Made by a program: the position numbers and the translations under genes. A stretch of DNA of 54,141 bases, taken from contig JAIOYZ010000004.1 in assembly GCA_021740845.1 (NCBI GenBank), forward strand, positions 1 through 54,141. The letters run 5' to 3'. Below, in pieces: positions 17,485-26,674 of this stretch; within the stretch, counting starts at the first letter, position 1, and each line of letters begins with the position of its first letter. The DNA is from Bacteroidia bacterium (lineage in GTDB: Bacteria; Bacteroidota; Bacteroidia; UKL13-3). The notes under the pieces are model-generated. The model was not told the DNA's origin, made no database searches, and worked only from the letters and a program-made list of their open reading frames with translations.

Positions 17485-18081
17485 CTAGCCTTGCTTTTCT
17501 AAAATAAAAAATAATTCTCTGCCAGCCCTCGGTTTTATTGAGTTATTGCAAGGTTCTAATTGTTTAATCTTAAAATAGGGTTCAAAATGTTGCACATAGG
17601 CTTCTGCTGCTCCGCCAAATGGAGGACCTTCTTGCGTGAGAGGAAAATCAAATAATACGCCTGCTAGTTTTCCTTTTGGTTTTAAAATTTGACTCATTTT
17701 AAAAGCATAATCGTCTCTTTGCGAAGGATGAATGGCGCAGAAAAAAGTTTGTTCTAGCGCCAAATCATATTGCTCTTGGTGGTTAAAGAAATCATCGCAA
17801 ACCAATTTGATGTTTCCGTTTTTTACAGCTTCTGCGTTTCTGTTTCTCACATTTTCTAGCGGGCTTTCGGCTAAATCAATTAAGGTAATATCGCTAAAGC
17901 CTAGGTTCAACAAAGCCTCTACCTCATGTGCATTTCCGCAACCGGGTATCAATAGTTTAAGGTCGGTTTGAACCAATTGTTGGCAATAAGAAATTAGTGG
18001 AGTGCTGGCGGAACCCATATCCCAACCTGTTTCTCCTTGCTGGTAGCGGGATTCCCAATATAATCCGTTTAATGTTGGCAC
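17485..18081 (-). CDS. TPMT-family SAM-dependent methyltransferase
   Basis: 198 aa from a GTG start (the [15 protein letters not shown] motif at about 9-23 leaves little room for another). It resembles thiopurine S-methyltransferase-type enzymes: [28 protein letters not shown] as the SAM site, DLAESPLE. Such bacterial enzymes methylate thiol, selenium or tellurium compounds; the substrate is unknown. It is divergent from the transaldolase gene, 54 bases apart, and may be cotranscribed with ettA. One GGTTTGAACC motif (17965) encodes LVQT. Confidence 0.85.
   Translation of the reverse strand: MPTLNGLYWESRYQQGETGWDMGSASTPLISYCQQLVQTDLKLLIPGCGNAHEVEALLNLGFSDITLIDLAESPLENVRNRNAEAVKNGNIKLVCDDFFNHQEQYDLALEQTFFCAIHPSQRDDYAFKMSQILKPKGKLAGVLFDFPLTQEGPPFGGAAEAYVQHFEPYFKIKQLEPCNNSIKPRAGRELFFILEKQG
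17965..17974 (+). repeat. GGTTTGAACC motif, copy 8
   Basis: Exact copy in the TPMT-family gene, full consensus. Confidence 0.8.
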
Positions 18082-18089
18082 GCTGTGAA

Positions 18090-18117
18090 TTGTTTTAGTT
18101 GCAGAAGTTTATCTTTG
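18090..18117 (+). promoter_or_regulatory. Promoter of the transaldolase gene
   Basis: TTG (18090-18092), 17 bases, TATCTTTG (18110-18117). The predicted leader is about 15 bases to the ATG at 18136, supporting that start over an upstream GTG. Confidence 0.55.
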
Positions 18118-18135
18118 CCCAAAAGTAATAGAATT

Positions 18136-18792
18136 ATGAAGTTTTTTGTAGATACAGCCAATTTGGCTCAAATTAAAGAAGCCAACGACCTTGGTATTTT
18201 AGACGGTGTAACCACCAACCCATCCCTAATGGCCAAAGAAGGCATTAAGGGAGAAGCGGCAGTTTTGCAACATTACAAAGACATTTGTGCAATTGTAGAT
18301 GGCGATGTTAGTGCAGAAGTTATTAGTACAGATTTTGAAGGCATGATTGCTGAAGGCGAAAAATTGGCTGCTTTGCATCCAAATATCGTGGTAAAAGTTC
18401 CAATGATTAAAGACGGTATTAAAGCCATTAAGTACTTTACTTCTAAAGGAATTAAAACCAACTGTACTTTAATTTTCAGCGCTGGTCAGGCAATTTTAGC
18501 TGCAAAAGCAGGTGCTACTTATATTTCTCCATTTGTTGGAAGATTAGATGATATCTCTTTTGACGGTATGGAATTGATTGCACAAATTGCACATATCTAT
18601 CAAGTTCAAGGATACCAATCTCAAATATTGGCAGCCTCTATTCGCAACCCTATTCATATCATTAAATCTGCAGAAGTAGGTGCGCATGTAATTACTAGTC
18701 CTTTATCTAGCATTTTAGCTTTATTAAAGCATCCATTAACAGATAGCGGCTTGGCTCAATTCTTAGCCGATCACGCAAAATCAAACGGATAA
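18136..18792 (+). CDS. Transaldolase / fructose-6-phosphate aldolase family
   Basis: 218 aa from ATG 18136; an in-frame GTG at 18085 precedes the promoter and is rejected. It begins [10 protein letters not shown] and has TTNPSL, the Schiff-base lysine in VVKVPM (Lys87), [22 protein letters not shown] and ASIRNP. This is the short TalC/FSA-type transaldolase, which moves dihydroxyacetone units in the pentose phosphate pathway. True transaldolase and F6P aldolase cannot be separated on this evidence. A GGTTTGAACC motif and a terminator follow. Confidence 0.92.
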   Translation: MKFFVDTANLAQIKEANDLGILDGVTTNPSLMAKEGIKGEAAVLQHYKDICAIVDGDVSAEVISTDFEGMIAEGEKLAALHPNIVVKVPMIKDGIKAIKYFTSKGIKTNCTLIFSAGQAILAAKAGATYISPFVGRLDDISFDGMELIAQIAHIYQVQGYQSQILAASIRNPIHIIKSAEVGAHVITSPLSSILALLKHPLTDSGLAQFLADHAKSNG

Positions 18793-18798
18793 TTTTTT

Positions 18799-18808
18799 GG
18801 TTCAAACC
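18799..18808 (-). repeat. GGTTTGAACC motif, copy 9
   Basis: Exact copy between the transaldolase stop and its terminator, full consensus. Confidence 0.8.
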
Positions 18809-18812
18809 GAAT

Positions 18813-18852
18813 AAAAAAAGCCCAATAGAAATTTATCTGTTGGGCTTTTTTT
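18813..18852 (+). terminator. Terminator of the transaldolase gene
   Basis: AAAAAAAGCCCAA / TTGGGCTTTTTTT stem with a 14-base loop. Confidence 0.8.
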
Positions 18853-18923
18853 ATGGAAAAAAATATTGAATCGTTTTAAATGAAATTCTATTGGGTTATA
18901 GCCAAAATAGAATCTTGAAAATA

Positions 18924-19258
18924 TTACAAATCAAGAACGATTTTTAGGTTGTCTTTAAGTTTTATTTGTTGTGCTTTAGTCAATTGCCCAAGTCTTGTAA
19001 TTAGTCTTTTGTTATCTATTGCACGTATTTGGTCAACCAAAATATCACTTATCTTGTCGAGTTGGTTTTTATTTAAATGTACCCTTAGTAAATCAATATC
19101 CTTTAATACGTTTGTGGTAATTGGGCAAACGATTGTAGAAAGATTGTTGTCGTTAAAAGATCTGTTTGGATGATAATAACAGGACGAGTCTTTCCAGGTT
19201 CGGTTCCTTTACTCAGGTTAGGGTCGGCAAGCCATATGTCGTATTGCTTAATTTTCAT
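18924..19258 (-). pseudogene. MazF/PemK-type toxin, frameshifted
   Basis: Translating the minus strand from ATG 19258 gives MKIKQYDIWLADPNLSKGTE, PGKTRPVIIIQTDL, a MazF/PemK start. The frame is then lost at an A4 run (19155-19158 on the plus strand). Adding one base restores NDNNLSTIVCPITTNVL, HLNKNQLDKISDILVDQIRA and IDNKRLITRLGQL to a stop at 18924. Without the added base the protein is disrupted. The ATG overlaps the antitoxin stop by 11 bases, a normal toxin-antitoxin layout. Either a recent single-base deletion, a sequencing error in a homopolymer, or (least likely) programmed frameshifting. Confidence 0.75.
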
Positions 19259-19478
19259 CAATTAATTTCTCAAATTCAAGTAGAATATCCATTGAATCTT
19301 TGCTAGTCATTGCTGATTCTTTAGCAAGTTGATTTTTTAATAGACGTCTTTTGTTTACTAGATTATGTAAGCTAACAGCTTCATTAATATAAGCATTTTT
19401 ATCCATATGAAGTTTACCTGTTATTTCCTCCGTTTCATTAAATATTTTGTCGTCTAATTTTAAAGATAAAATTTTCAT
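19248..19478 (-). CDS. RHH-type antitoxin of the MazF-like pair
   Basis: 76 aa. The N-terminus (KILSLKLDDKIFNETEEIT...MDKNAYINEAVSLHNLV) fits a ribbon-helix-helix DNA-binding domain, and the acidic C-terminus (DILLEFEKLIDEN) would bind the toxin. It is immediately upstream of, and overlaps by 11 bases, the frameshifted MazF-like gene. A -7 box TACCTTTG lies four bases before its ATG, within an inverted repeat that is a likely operator. Confidence 0.72.
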   Translation of the reverse strand: MKILSLKLDDKIFNETEEITGKLHMDKNAYINEAVSLHNLVNKRRLLKNQLAKESAMTSKDSMDILLEFEKLIDEN

Positions 19479-19482
19479 TTAT

Positions 19483-19512
19483 CAAAGGTATATATTATTA
19501 GTATATACTTTG
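19483..19512 (-). promoter_or_regulatory. Antitoxin promoter box within an inverted repeat
   Basis: The minus strand has TACCTTTG (19490-19483) four bases before the ATG. The plus strand has arms CAAAGgTATATA and TATATAcTTTG (one-base indel) around a short AT spacer. It probably binds the RHH antitoxin. No -33 element was seen. Confidence 0.45.
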
Positions 19513-19754
19513 TTTTTTTTTATATTTTCTAGCCGTAATTTAAATGAATAATGATTTTGAAGATTGGCTAAAAAACAATCAGCCTAATCCGTTTTAATCT
19601 ATGAAAGTAAAGTGGCCCATTTTTATTTCGAAGTTTAGATTTATAAGAGAATTGAATCCATAAAAGTTTATCGTTTTTGAAATCTGATATTTACCAAGGC
19701 CAAATTTTTTGGCACGATTAAGAGATATTAAACACATTTATTTTTGTCATTTTT

Positions 19755-19764
19755 GGTTCAAACC
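19755..19764 (-). repeat. GGTTTGAACC motif, copy 10
   Basis: Exact intergenic copy with symmetric TT/AA flanks. Confidence 0.8.
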
Positions 19765-19881
19765 AAATACTATTTATGAGCCAATTGTTGGTTCAAAATA
19801 AATCTAAAAATCCCTTGAATCTATTGTTATTATTAGCTAATTGTTAATCTGTATTTAATTTGTCTATTTGTTTTTCAATTC

Positions 19882-19891
19882 GGTTTGAACC
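19882..19891 (+). repeat. GGTTTGAACC motif, copy 11
   Basis: Exact intergenic copy, full consensus, 127 bases from copy 10 and inverted to it. Confidence 0.8.
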
Positions 19892-19969
19892 AAAAAGACA
19901 TTCTTGCAAAGGAGTTGGCATTGGTTAAAGCGAATAATTTCCGTAGATTACAAGCTTATTTAAATTTAC

Positions 19970-22900
19970 ATGTCTACGACTTTTTCTTTTCGAAATTCCC
20001 TTTACAAAATTTCATTTCTAGTTTTTGTTATTTCTGTATCTGCATCCAATGCGCAAATTGTAAATGTTGGTTCGGGCAGTTATACCACAACATTTCCTGG
20101 TACCGATGCCGCTGGAAGAAATTCATTCCCCTCAGGTTCTCCGCTTACCATTGGAAATGCAGCTGGAAAGCCTGTTCCAACCAATGATTGGTGGTCGAAT
20201 AAAGTGAAGAATAATCATTCAGATAATCTGTTCAATTATCCTTTTACCATGAAAACCACAAACAGTGGCTTGGTAGTTACGTATATTCCTTGGGGTGTAA
20301 TTGATGATATTTCGCCAGTGGTAGTTGGCGTTTCTGGTTTGAGTGCAGGTGTCGCTAAAGTTTCAGATTTTTCTGATTGGACAGTCAATATAAATTGGGC
20401 GGATGCCACGCATAATTTTACTGCAATTTCTGGAGTAGGAATGCCCTTTCTGTATTTTACAAAAGATAACTCAAGCTTGGCTCAAATTACAGTTAACTCC
20501 GGCACAGCAACTATTGATAATGAAAAGATAATTATTGTAGATACAAGAAACGGTGCCGACTTTGTAGTTTATGGTCCTGCAGGAAGTGTTTGGACAAAAT
20601 CAGGTAACAATTATACTTCCAATTTAAATGGGAAAAATTATTGGTCGTTGGCATTTATTCCTTTAACTGCTTCTAATATAAATACAGTTGCCAATGAGTA
20701 TAAAAAGTTTGCTTATGTGTTTCCCAAAAACACCTTAGCCAATTGGTCGTACAATGAAAATACATCCATTGTTCGTACAGATTTTGTGGTAGAAACTGAG
20801 GTGAAAGAAGGTTCAGATACAACCATGTTATTGGGTTTATTACCTCACCAATGGGCGCATTTAGCTCCTGGTTCTGCTAGCTTAAATGGTTATGTGTATG
20901 CCAGTGTTAGGGGCCAGTTAAAAACTACGGCCACCAATAGATTTAGTGTAGAGAATAAGTTTTTGGGAATTCTACCAACCTTGCCTTATGTAGATAATTT
21001 GAGTACTGGTTTTAGCCCAATGAAACTAAGTGAAAAAATTGATGCCATTAAAAATGATGGCCTAAGCACTTGGACAGATTCTTATAATGAAGGTCAGGTA
21101 ATGAACCGATTGATACAAACAGGCAGAATTGCCGAATTAGCAAAAGATACTGTTTCATTAAACATCATTTTAGCAACCATTAAAGATAGATTGGAGAATT
21201 GGTTAACTACCAAGCCGGGAGAAGTAGCTTTTCTGTTTTATTATAATCAGACTTGGTCTACTTTAATTGGTTATCCTGCAGGCCATGGCCAAGATGGAAA
21301 TATCAACGACCATCATTTTCATTGGGGTTATTTTATTCATGCTGCCTCTTTTGTGGAGCAATTTGAACCCGGATGGAAAGATAAATGGGGAGCTATGGTA
21401 AATCTTTTAGTTAAAGATGCAGCAAATGATAATCGCAATTCATCCGATTATCCTTACTTAAGAAATTTTAGCCCTTATAACGGACATTGTTGGGCAAATG
21501 GTTTTGCTACCTTTCCGCAGGGCAACGATCAGGAATCTACTTCTGAAAGTATGCAGTTTAACTCATCCTTAATTCATTGGGGAGAGGTAACAAATAACAA
21601 AGCCATTCGCGATTTAGGAATATATTTATATACCACCGAGCAAGCTGCCATTGAAGAATATTGGTTTGATAAGAACAAAAGAAATTTTGGTTCAAACCAA
21701 CAATACAGTTTGGTTTCTAGAGTATGGGGAAACAGTTATGATAATGGTACTTTTTGGACTGCAGATATTGCTGCATCTTATGGAATTGAAATGTATCCCA
21801 TTCACGGTGGTTCACTTTATTTAGGTCAGGATACCAATTATGTGAAAACGCTTTGGGCAGAAATTGAGAAGAATACAGGTATTTTAACCAACCAAGTAAA
21901 TGATAATTTATGGCACGATGTGATGTGGGAATATTTGGCTTTTATTAATCCAGAAAAAGCCATCAGTCTGTATAATTCTAATCCTTCCAGAAATTTAAAA
22001 TTCGGCATATCCGATGCTCAAACCTACCATTGGTTACATGCTATGAATGTATTGGGAAATGTTAGCAATTCTATTGGTTCAAACCATCCCTTGGCTGTTG
22101 TTTTTAGCAAGAATGGTGTTAAAACTTATGTTGCCAATAATTATAATAATACTCCATTAGTGGTAACGTTTTCTGATAATTATGTATTAACGGTTCCTGC
22201 AAGAAGTATGGCAACCAGCAGAGATGCAAATGTAAGGGGAGTGTTGAGTTCGGGCTTTTCAGAAGTTTATCCTGGTGGCAGTTTGAACCTAACATTAGCT
22301 ATAACAAATGGTACGGCAAGTAAGGTGCAGTTTATGAATGGTGATTCTTTAATTGGTGAGGATACTCAAGCACCATTTAGCATTAAGGTTTCAAATTTAC
22401 AAGTTGGTAAAAAGAGTTTTTATGCAAGAATTTATAGCGGAGTAAATTTTGGAGTAAGTAATATTTTGAATGTTTTAGTTGGAGAGAAATTGCCATTTTT
22501 GGGAGTTCCAATAGAAATTCCAGGTACACTTATGCCGGGCAATTTCGATGTTTTTGAAGGAGGTATTGGACAAGGAATTACATACAACGATAACTCTTCT
22601 AAAAACGAAGGTGATTATAGAATGAATGAATCTGTGGATGCCTCCTCGGATGCGGTGGAAGGAAAAGTAATTTGTTATATCGCTCCAAACGAATGGCTAA
22701 GTTATACCGTAGACGTGAAGCAAGCAGGTTTGTATTCGGTTCAGATTAGATATGCGTGTGGTAATTCTTCTGGTGGAGGTCCATTTATTATGGAATCAGA
22801 TGGGCAGCAATTAGGGTCGCCTATTACCGTAACATCAACAGGTAATTGGACAACTTGGGCAACAAAAACTATAGAGAATATTCCTTTAAAAAGTGGTAAA

Positions 22901-24100
22901 CAAACCCTTCGACTTTTATTTACAAATGGAGAGTTAAACTTAGGGAAACTTGTTTTTACCTATGTAGCTAAGCTCCCATATTTTGAACCAATAGCAGAGG
23001 CTGGTCCTAATAAATTAGTGGTATTGCCAGCCAATACTGTGATTTTAGATGGCAGTAAAAGTAAGGTTCTTGGGCCTGGACAATTAAGCTATTCTTGGAA
23101 GCAAGTTTATGGACCATCTCTTGTTTCATTTGATAATACAAAAATTGCCTCACCATTGGTTTCTGGTTTGGAAGAAGGTGTTTACTTGTTTGAGTTATCT
23201 GTTTCTAATGGTATCCAAACAGATAAGGATTTGGTATATGTTGTTTCTAGTTTAGATAGCAATATTGCGCCCAAAGTAGCCATCAATTCGCCGGGAGATC
23301 AAGCAAGGTTTATTGACAACGAAACCTTTGTTATTTCTGTTCTTGCTTCGGATTTAAACGGAACAATTTCAGAGGTGAAATTATATGAAGGTCAGAAATT
23401 AATTTCTAGTAGCACCAATTCTCCATTTGATTTTAATTGGTACGGACGCGTTGGAACCTATGTTTTTACTGCAGTTGCAATAGATAATAATGGACTTGCT
23501 ACTACATCAAAACCAATTACCATTTTTGTAGATTCAACGCCATCGTGCATGGGTAAAGCATTTAATGGTGATTTTGATTACATTTTTTCAGATGATGAAA
23601 GCAACCCAACATTGACGTTTATTCCTAGTAAAACAGGTGTTGGTAGCCCAACTTGTATTTTGTATTACGGTACCAATGCGGGTAGTTTACCCGGATATAA
23701 TGTTACCCCAAATACACCTTACAGATTAAATGCTGTCAAAGGATCTAAGGTTTATTTTTATTATACCTATTCTTATCCAGGAGCGGGGGAGAAGAATACA
23801 TCTACAAATAAAAATACATACGTGATAGGCAGTTGCAAGCCTTTTGCAACAGGAGTGAATCCAGTAAATGAAATGGCAGGAGTTCAGTATTATCCAAATC
23901 CTGTTAGCAGTGTTTTAACATTTATTCTGCCTGAACCAAATACAAGTATTCTGGTATATGAAGCATCAGGAAAATTATTGGATCAAATAGAAATTAACCA
24001 AACAAATTTTGAATACGATATGAGTAAATTCTCTAGTGGAATTTATCTGTTTGAGTTAAGAAACAAACTAGGAGTGAAGCAAATTAAAATTATCAAATAG
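19970..24100 (+). CDS. GH81 endo-beta-1,3-glucanase, multimodular, T9SS-exported
   Basis: 1376 aa. A signal peptide ends near ASNA-Q. The GH81 catalytic domain (about 35-745) has PTNDWWSN at the start, NDHHFHWGYF (about 445, with the candidate acid Asp), NGHCWANGF (about 505) and GNDQESTSES (about 520, the catalytic Glu block). Then an Ig-like region (about 750-830), a CBM6-like module (about 850-1000), a PKD domain (about 1003-1095), a second Ig-like domain (about 1100-1185), a Cys-containing module (about 1190-1290) resembling those on Bacteroidota laminarinases, and a T9SS sorting domain (about 1300-1376). It should cut laminarin, curdlan or fungal glucan at the surface. No SusCD genes are adjacent. 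Two GGTTTGAACC motifs lie inside. Confidence 0.9.
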   Translation: MSTTFSFRNSLYKISFLVFVISVSASNAQIVNVGSGSYTTTFPGTDAAGRNSFPSGSPLTIGNAAGKPVPTNDWWSNKVKNNHSDNLFNYPFTMKTTNSGLVVTYIPWGVIDDISPVVVGVSGLSAGVAKVSDFSDWTVNINWADATHNFTAISGVGMPFLYFTKDNSSLAQITVNSGTATIDNEKIIIVDTRNGADFVVYGPAGSVWTKSGNNYTSNLNGKNYWSLAFIPLTASNINTVANEYKKFAYVFPKNTLANWSYNENTSIVRTDFVVETEVKEGSDTTMLLGLLPHQWAHLAPGSASLNGYVYASVRGQLKTTATNRFSVENKFLGILPTLPYVDNLSTGFSPMKLSEKIDAIKNDGLSTWTDSYNEGQVMNRLIQTGRIAELAKDTVSLNIILATIKDRLENWLTTKPGEVAFLFYYNQTWSTLIGYPAGHGQDGNINDHHFHWGYFIHAASFVEQFEPGWKDKWGAMVNLLVKDAANDNRNSSDYPYLRNFSPYNGHCWANGFATFPQGNDQESTSESMQFNSSLIHWGEVTNNKAIRDLGIYLYTTEQAAIEEYWFDKNKRNFGSNQQYSLVSRVWGNSYDNGTFWTADIAASYGIEMYPIHGGSLYLGQDTNYVKTLWAEIEKNTGILTNQVNDNLWHDVMWEYLAFINPEKAISLYNSNPSRNLKFGISDAQTYHWLHAMNVLGNVSNSIGSNHPLAVVFSKNGVKTYVANNYNNTPLVVTFSDNYVLTVPARSMATSRDANVRGVLSSGFSEVYPGGSLNLTLAITNGTASKVQFMNGDSLIGEDTQAPFSIKVSNLQVGKKSFYARIYSGVNFGVSNILNVLVGEKLPFLGVPIEIPGTLMPGNFDVFEGGIGQGITYNDNSSKNEGDYRMNESVDASSDAVEGKVICYIAPNEWLSYTVDVKQAGLYSVQIRYACGNSSGGGPFIMESDGQQLGSPITVTSTGNWTTWATKTIENIPLKSGKQTLRLLFTNGELNLGKLVFTYVAKLPYFEPIAEAGPNKLVVLPANTVILDGSKSKVLGPGQLSYSWKQVYGPSLVSFDNTKIASPLVSGLEEGVYLFELSVSNGIQTDKDLVYVVSSLDSNIAPKVAINSPGDQARFIDNETFVISVLASDLNGTISEVKLYEGQKLISSSTNSPFDFNWYGRVGTYVFTAVAIDNNGLATTSKPITIFVDSTPSCMGKAFNGDFDYIFSDDESNPTLTFIPSKTGVGSPTCILYYGTNAGSLPGYNVTPNTPYRLNAVKGSKVYFYYTYSYPGAGEKNTSTNKNTYVIGSCKPFATGVNPVNEMAGVQYYPNPVSSVLTFILPEPNTSILVYEASGKLLDQIEINQTNFEYDMSKFSSGIYLFELRNKLGVKQIKIIK
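21689..21698 (-). repeat. GGTTTGAACC motif, copy 12
   Basis: Exact copy in the GH81 gene (GSNQ), symmetric TT/AA flanks. Confidence 0.8.
22076..22085 (-). repeat. GGTTTGAACC motif, copy 13
   Basis: Exact copy in the GH81 gene (GSNH). Confidence 0.8.
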
Positions 24101-24107
24101 CACACAA

Positions 24108-24145
24108 AAAAAAGAGTTCAAATTGTAATGTTTGAACTCTTTTTT
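24108..24145. terminator. Terminator between the GH81 and AraC genes
   Basis: A 15-bp perfect stem (AAAAAAGAGTTCAAA / TTTGAACTCTTTTTT) with an 8-base loop between convergent genes. Confidence 0.8.
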
Positions 24146-24225
24146 GTTTTATTTTAAGGGTGAATTTATTTTGCCTTTTGTAAGTGTCAATGAGATAAAC
24201 TGAAAAGGGGAATGAGCTTATTCTG

Positions 24226-25107
24226 TCATGCTTCACCTCTTGCAAATCCAACGGTCTCCCTATATAGTTGCGGGGAAACATCTGCATTTATTTTAAAGAA
24301 TCTGCTAAAATAAAATTCGTCTGCATACCCTAATTCATAGGCAATTTCCTTTACTGTTTTGCTGGTAAGATACAACTCGCGTTTTGCTTCTATAATTATG
24401 CGTTCTGCAATAAGTTCGGTTAAGGTTTTATTGAAATAATTTTTGGTTATTTTGGCCAAGGTTTTAGCAGAAATATTTAGAACATCGGCATAATCACTTG
24501 CCGAATGTTTAGTTTTAAAATCCCTTTCAATAGCATCTTTCAATGTTTGAAGAATAAGTGGTTCTTGATTTTCCGTTTGTGCCAATTTTGCTTCGGGTTG
24601 TTGGGCTGTCTTTAATCTCGAAGCCGTAATCAAAAAGATTTTTAGGTAGGAAACAAGTAATTCGGATTGCGCTAAATCTGGATTTTGCATTTCAACTTTC
24701 ATTTGTTCTATAATGTTGGTGAATGCATTGGAGGTGTTTTGATCAATTGAAATAAACGGTGCTTGGTAGATATTATTAAAGAGGATGCCGTTGCATGCTA
24801 CTTCTTTTTGGTGCTTGTGAATACAGAAGAAGTCGGGGTGAAAGTTTAGGACAATACCTTTTGTTTCCGAATTAAATGAAAACATAAACGGTTGATAGGG
24901 TGCAAATGAAAAAAAACTATTCTCCTCAAATTCATATTCTGAAAAGTCAACCTTTACTTTTCCATTTCCTTTTTGAACCCAAATAAGCGAATAGTAATTG
25001 AGTCTTTGAACATGGTCAAAAGCAGAGCCATCTTCTAATGAAAAAAGCTTAAATGCTAAATTCCCATTATTTGGATTAACCAAGGTAAATGTAGATTGAT
25101 TCATCAT
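24226..25107 (-). CDS. AraC-family transcriptional regulator
   Basis: 293 aa. An N-terminal cupin-like sensing domain (about 20-150) precedes a C-terminal AraC double helix-turn-helix (about 190-285) with SASDYADVLNISAKTLAKITK and VKEIAYELGYADEFYFSRFFK. The ligand is unknown. It is first-last with a DinB gene and an AhpD-like gene on the same strand, which it may control. It ends convergent to the GH81 gene behind a terminator. Confidence 0.9.
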   Translation of the reverse strand: MMNQSTFTLVNPNNGNLAFKLFSLEDGSAFDHVQRLNYYSLIWVQKGNGKVKVDFSEYEFEENSFFSFAPYQPFMFSFNSETKGIVLNFHPDFFCIHKHQKEVACNGILFNNIYQAPFISIDQNTSNAFTNIIEQMKVEMQNPDLAQSELLVSYLKIFLITASRLKTAQQPEAKLAQTENQEPLILQTLKDAIERDFKTKHSASDYADVLNISAKTLAKITKNYFNKTLTELIAERIIIEAKRELYLTSKTVKEIAYELGYADEFYFSRFFKINADVSPQLYRETVGFARGEA

Positions 25108-25231
25108 AAATTATTTCTTGCTTTTTTATACCGAATTTATTTATGTAATAGTCCAATAGAATTGGCCTAAACATCTATTGCGTTGGCATATACCTTGTAA
25201 GATTTGGACTAAATTATAAATACTTTAGGTA

Positions 25232-25678
25232 TTACTTGTCCAAAAGACGACGGTGATAATTGATTTGACCTAGGTGATACGATAAATGGCCTGCTAGATG
25301 TAAAAGAAAAAATTCGGTTGTTGTTTTTTCCTTAAATACTAGAATTGGGTATTCGCTTTCCAATTGTTCGTTGCTTAATTCACTTAGCACTTTGTTTACA
25401 ATGTTAATGGTAGCATCAATTTTTTCTATTAATTCAGCTCTTGGGATGTTTTTCAATGTAAATTCTAAAGCTCTTTCTCTTTTGTATCCAGAATTGCCAA
25501 GTTCTGAACCAATAAAACCATTTAGGTTACCAATTAGGTGAAGGCAAAGATTTCCTGCCGAATTAGAAATACCTAATTCAGTATCCCACAATATAGACTC
25601 ATTGCTATAAGCTTCTATTTCTGTTTTTAGTTTTGTAAGGTCGCGTGTAAATAGAGTGGCTAATGTATTTGTTATCAT
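25232..25678 (-). CDS. DinB-superfamily protein
   Basis: 148 aa. A four-helix-bundle DinB/YfiT-type protein with probable metal-binding histidines in LCLHLIGNLNGFIG (about 47) and HLAGHLSYHLGQINYHRR (about 126-143). Some relatives are thiol-dependent S-transferases; here the function is unknown. Neighbours (AraC regulator, AhpD-like protein) hint at a stress role. Confidence 0.8.
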   Translation of the reverse strand: MITNTLATLFTRDLTKLKTEIEAYSNESILWDTELGISNSAGNLCLHLIGNLNGFIGSELGNSGYKRERALEFTLKNIPRAELIEKIDATINIVNKVLSELSNEQLESEYPILVFKEKTTTEFFLLHLAGHLSYHLGQINYHRRLLDK

Positions 25679-25784
25679 AATGTATTTATTAAATATGGTG
25701 ATACAAATTAAAGCGCTTTATGCTTGTTTGGTGCAATAAAAGAAAGCCAGAATTTGTCTGGCATTCTTTAAAATATTGATTGTA

Positions 25785-26330
25785 CTAGCTTGTTGCTAAT
25801 TCTAAGGAAGGTGCCAAAGGGAAATCTACTGAAACTTTAGTTAAGTTGTGTAAGTAGTTCATAGCAGTTTTATCACTTACTTGAAGAATTAAATCTACCA
25901 AATTTTCATTGGTATAACCTTGGTTGAAAAATTCGTTTACAGTTTCTTCGCTAGCTTTACCTCTGTTTTTAGTAATGTCTGCAGCTAGGGCTACCAATGA
26001 ATTAAGTTTGCTGTCTGTAGCTTTTCCGCGTCTTATATCTAAAATTTGCTCATCAGAAAATCCATTCATTTTGCCAATCACAGTATGGGCACTTTGGCAA
26101 TAAATACAGTTGTTTACCTGACTAACAATTAAATTTACAGCTTCCTTTTCTTTGTTAGAGAGGGTTGTTTTTGCATTCTGATAGTTTAGGTATCTATCTA
26201 AACCATTTTCGGAATAAGCAATTGCGGCATACAAATTAGGAACAAAGCCTAAAGCTTTATTTAATTTGTCGAAAATTTCTTGGTTGATTGACCCTACTTC
26301 TTCTCTAGTTGGAACATTGAATTTTTTCAT
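25785..26330 (-). CDS. AhpD-like peroxidase / carboxymuconolactone decarboxylase family protein
   Basis: 181 aa. The redox motif NNCIYCQSAHTVIGK gives Cys75, Cys78 and His82, the AhpD-type catalytic set. It has the length of the uncharacterised peroxidase-related subgroup. It probably reduces peroxides through its CxxC pair. It is the first gene of a possible AhpD-DinB-AraC run on the minus strand. Confidence 0.87.
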   Translation of the reverse strand: MKKFNVPTREEVGSINQEIFDKLNKALGFVPNLYAAIAYSENGLDRYLNYQNAKTTLSNKEKEAVNLIVSQVNNCIYCQSAHTVIGKMNGFSDEQILDIRRGKATDSKLNSLVALAADITKNRGKASEETVNEFFNQGYTNENLVDLILQVSDKTAMNYLHNLTKVSVDFPLAPSLELATS

Positions 26331-26674
26331 TTCTTTTATTTTTTGATTTGTTATGTCTTAATTGACAGCACAAAGGTGCCCTTACACCAACCCACTTAAA
26401 ATGGATTATTACCGCAAGCCCATGGATAATTTTTCCATGACTATTTTCGAGGCTTTTGAAATGAGTTATTTATGAAATTGTGAATGGAGAAAATTGTAAT
26501 TCGCAGATAATATAGGCGAGTTTCTCACTCCAATCATTAAGATTAATGTCCGGATGCCTTAAGGCAATTGGGTCAAAACACGCACAATTGTTTTTGGTTA
26601 TCTACCAAATTTTTTATTAGTAATTATAGGTTTGCTTCTTCTAAATTTAGGTTCAAACCAACCCCTTCTTAAGT
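26331..26674. other. 344-bp gap between the AhpD-like and PIG-L genes
   Basis: No supported gene; a 24-codon frame at 26401 is probably chance. It holds a GGTTTGAACC motif at 26650, a GCCTTAAGGC palindrome near 26557 and a weak CATGGA/TCCATG dyad near 26430. Confidence 0.5.
26650..26659 (-). repeat. GGTTTGAACC motif, copy 14
   Basis: Exact intergenic copy 16 bases past the PIG-L stop. Confidence 0.8.

Larger units (their letters stand above)
19513..19969. other. 457-bp gene-free gap before the GH81 gene
   Basis: AT-rich, no supported gene. It holds two exact GGTTTGAACC motifs (19755 and 19882) and a partial one (TTGGTTCAAAA near 19788). A 17-codon frame at 19543 (MNNDFEDWLKNNQPNPF) has no recognisable match and may be a remnant or chance. 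Confidence 0.6.

Noticed and set aside
18949-19173. Plus-strand frame of 74 codons
   Set aside because: It is the complement of the frameshifted MazF-like toxin, whose minus-strand reading matches a known family.
19885-20187. 100-codon plus-strand frame overlapping the GH81 start
   Set aside because: It runs through the GH81 signal peptide in another frame, starts at a TTG inside a motif copy and shows no family match.
26401-26475. 24-codon frame beginning MDYYRKPMDNF
   Set aside because: No promoter, lipobox or family resemblance; length is within chance.
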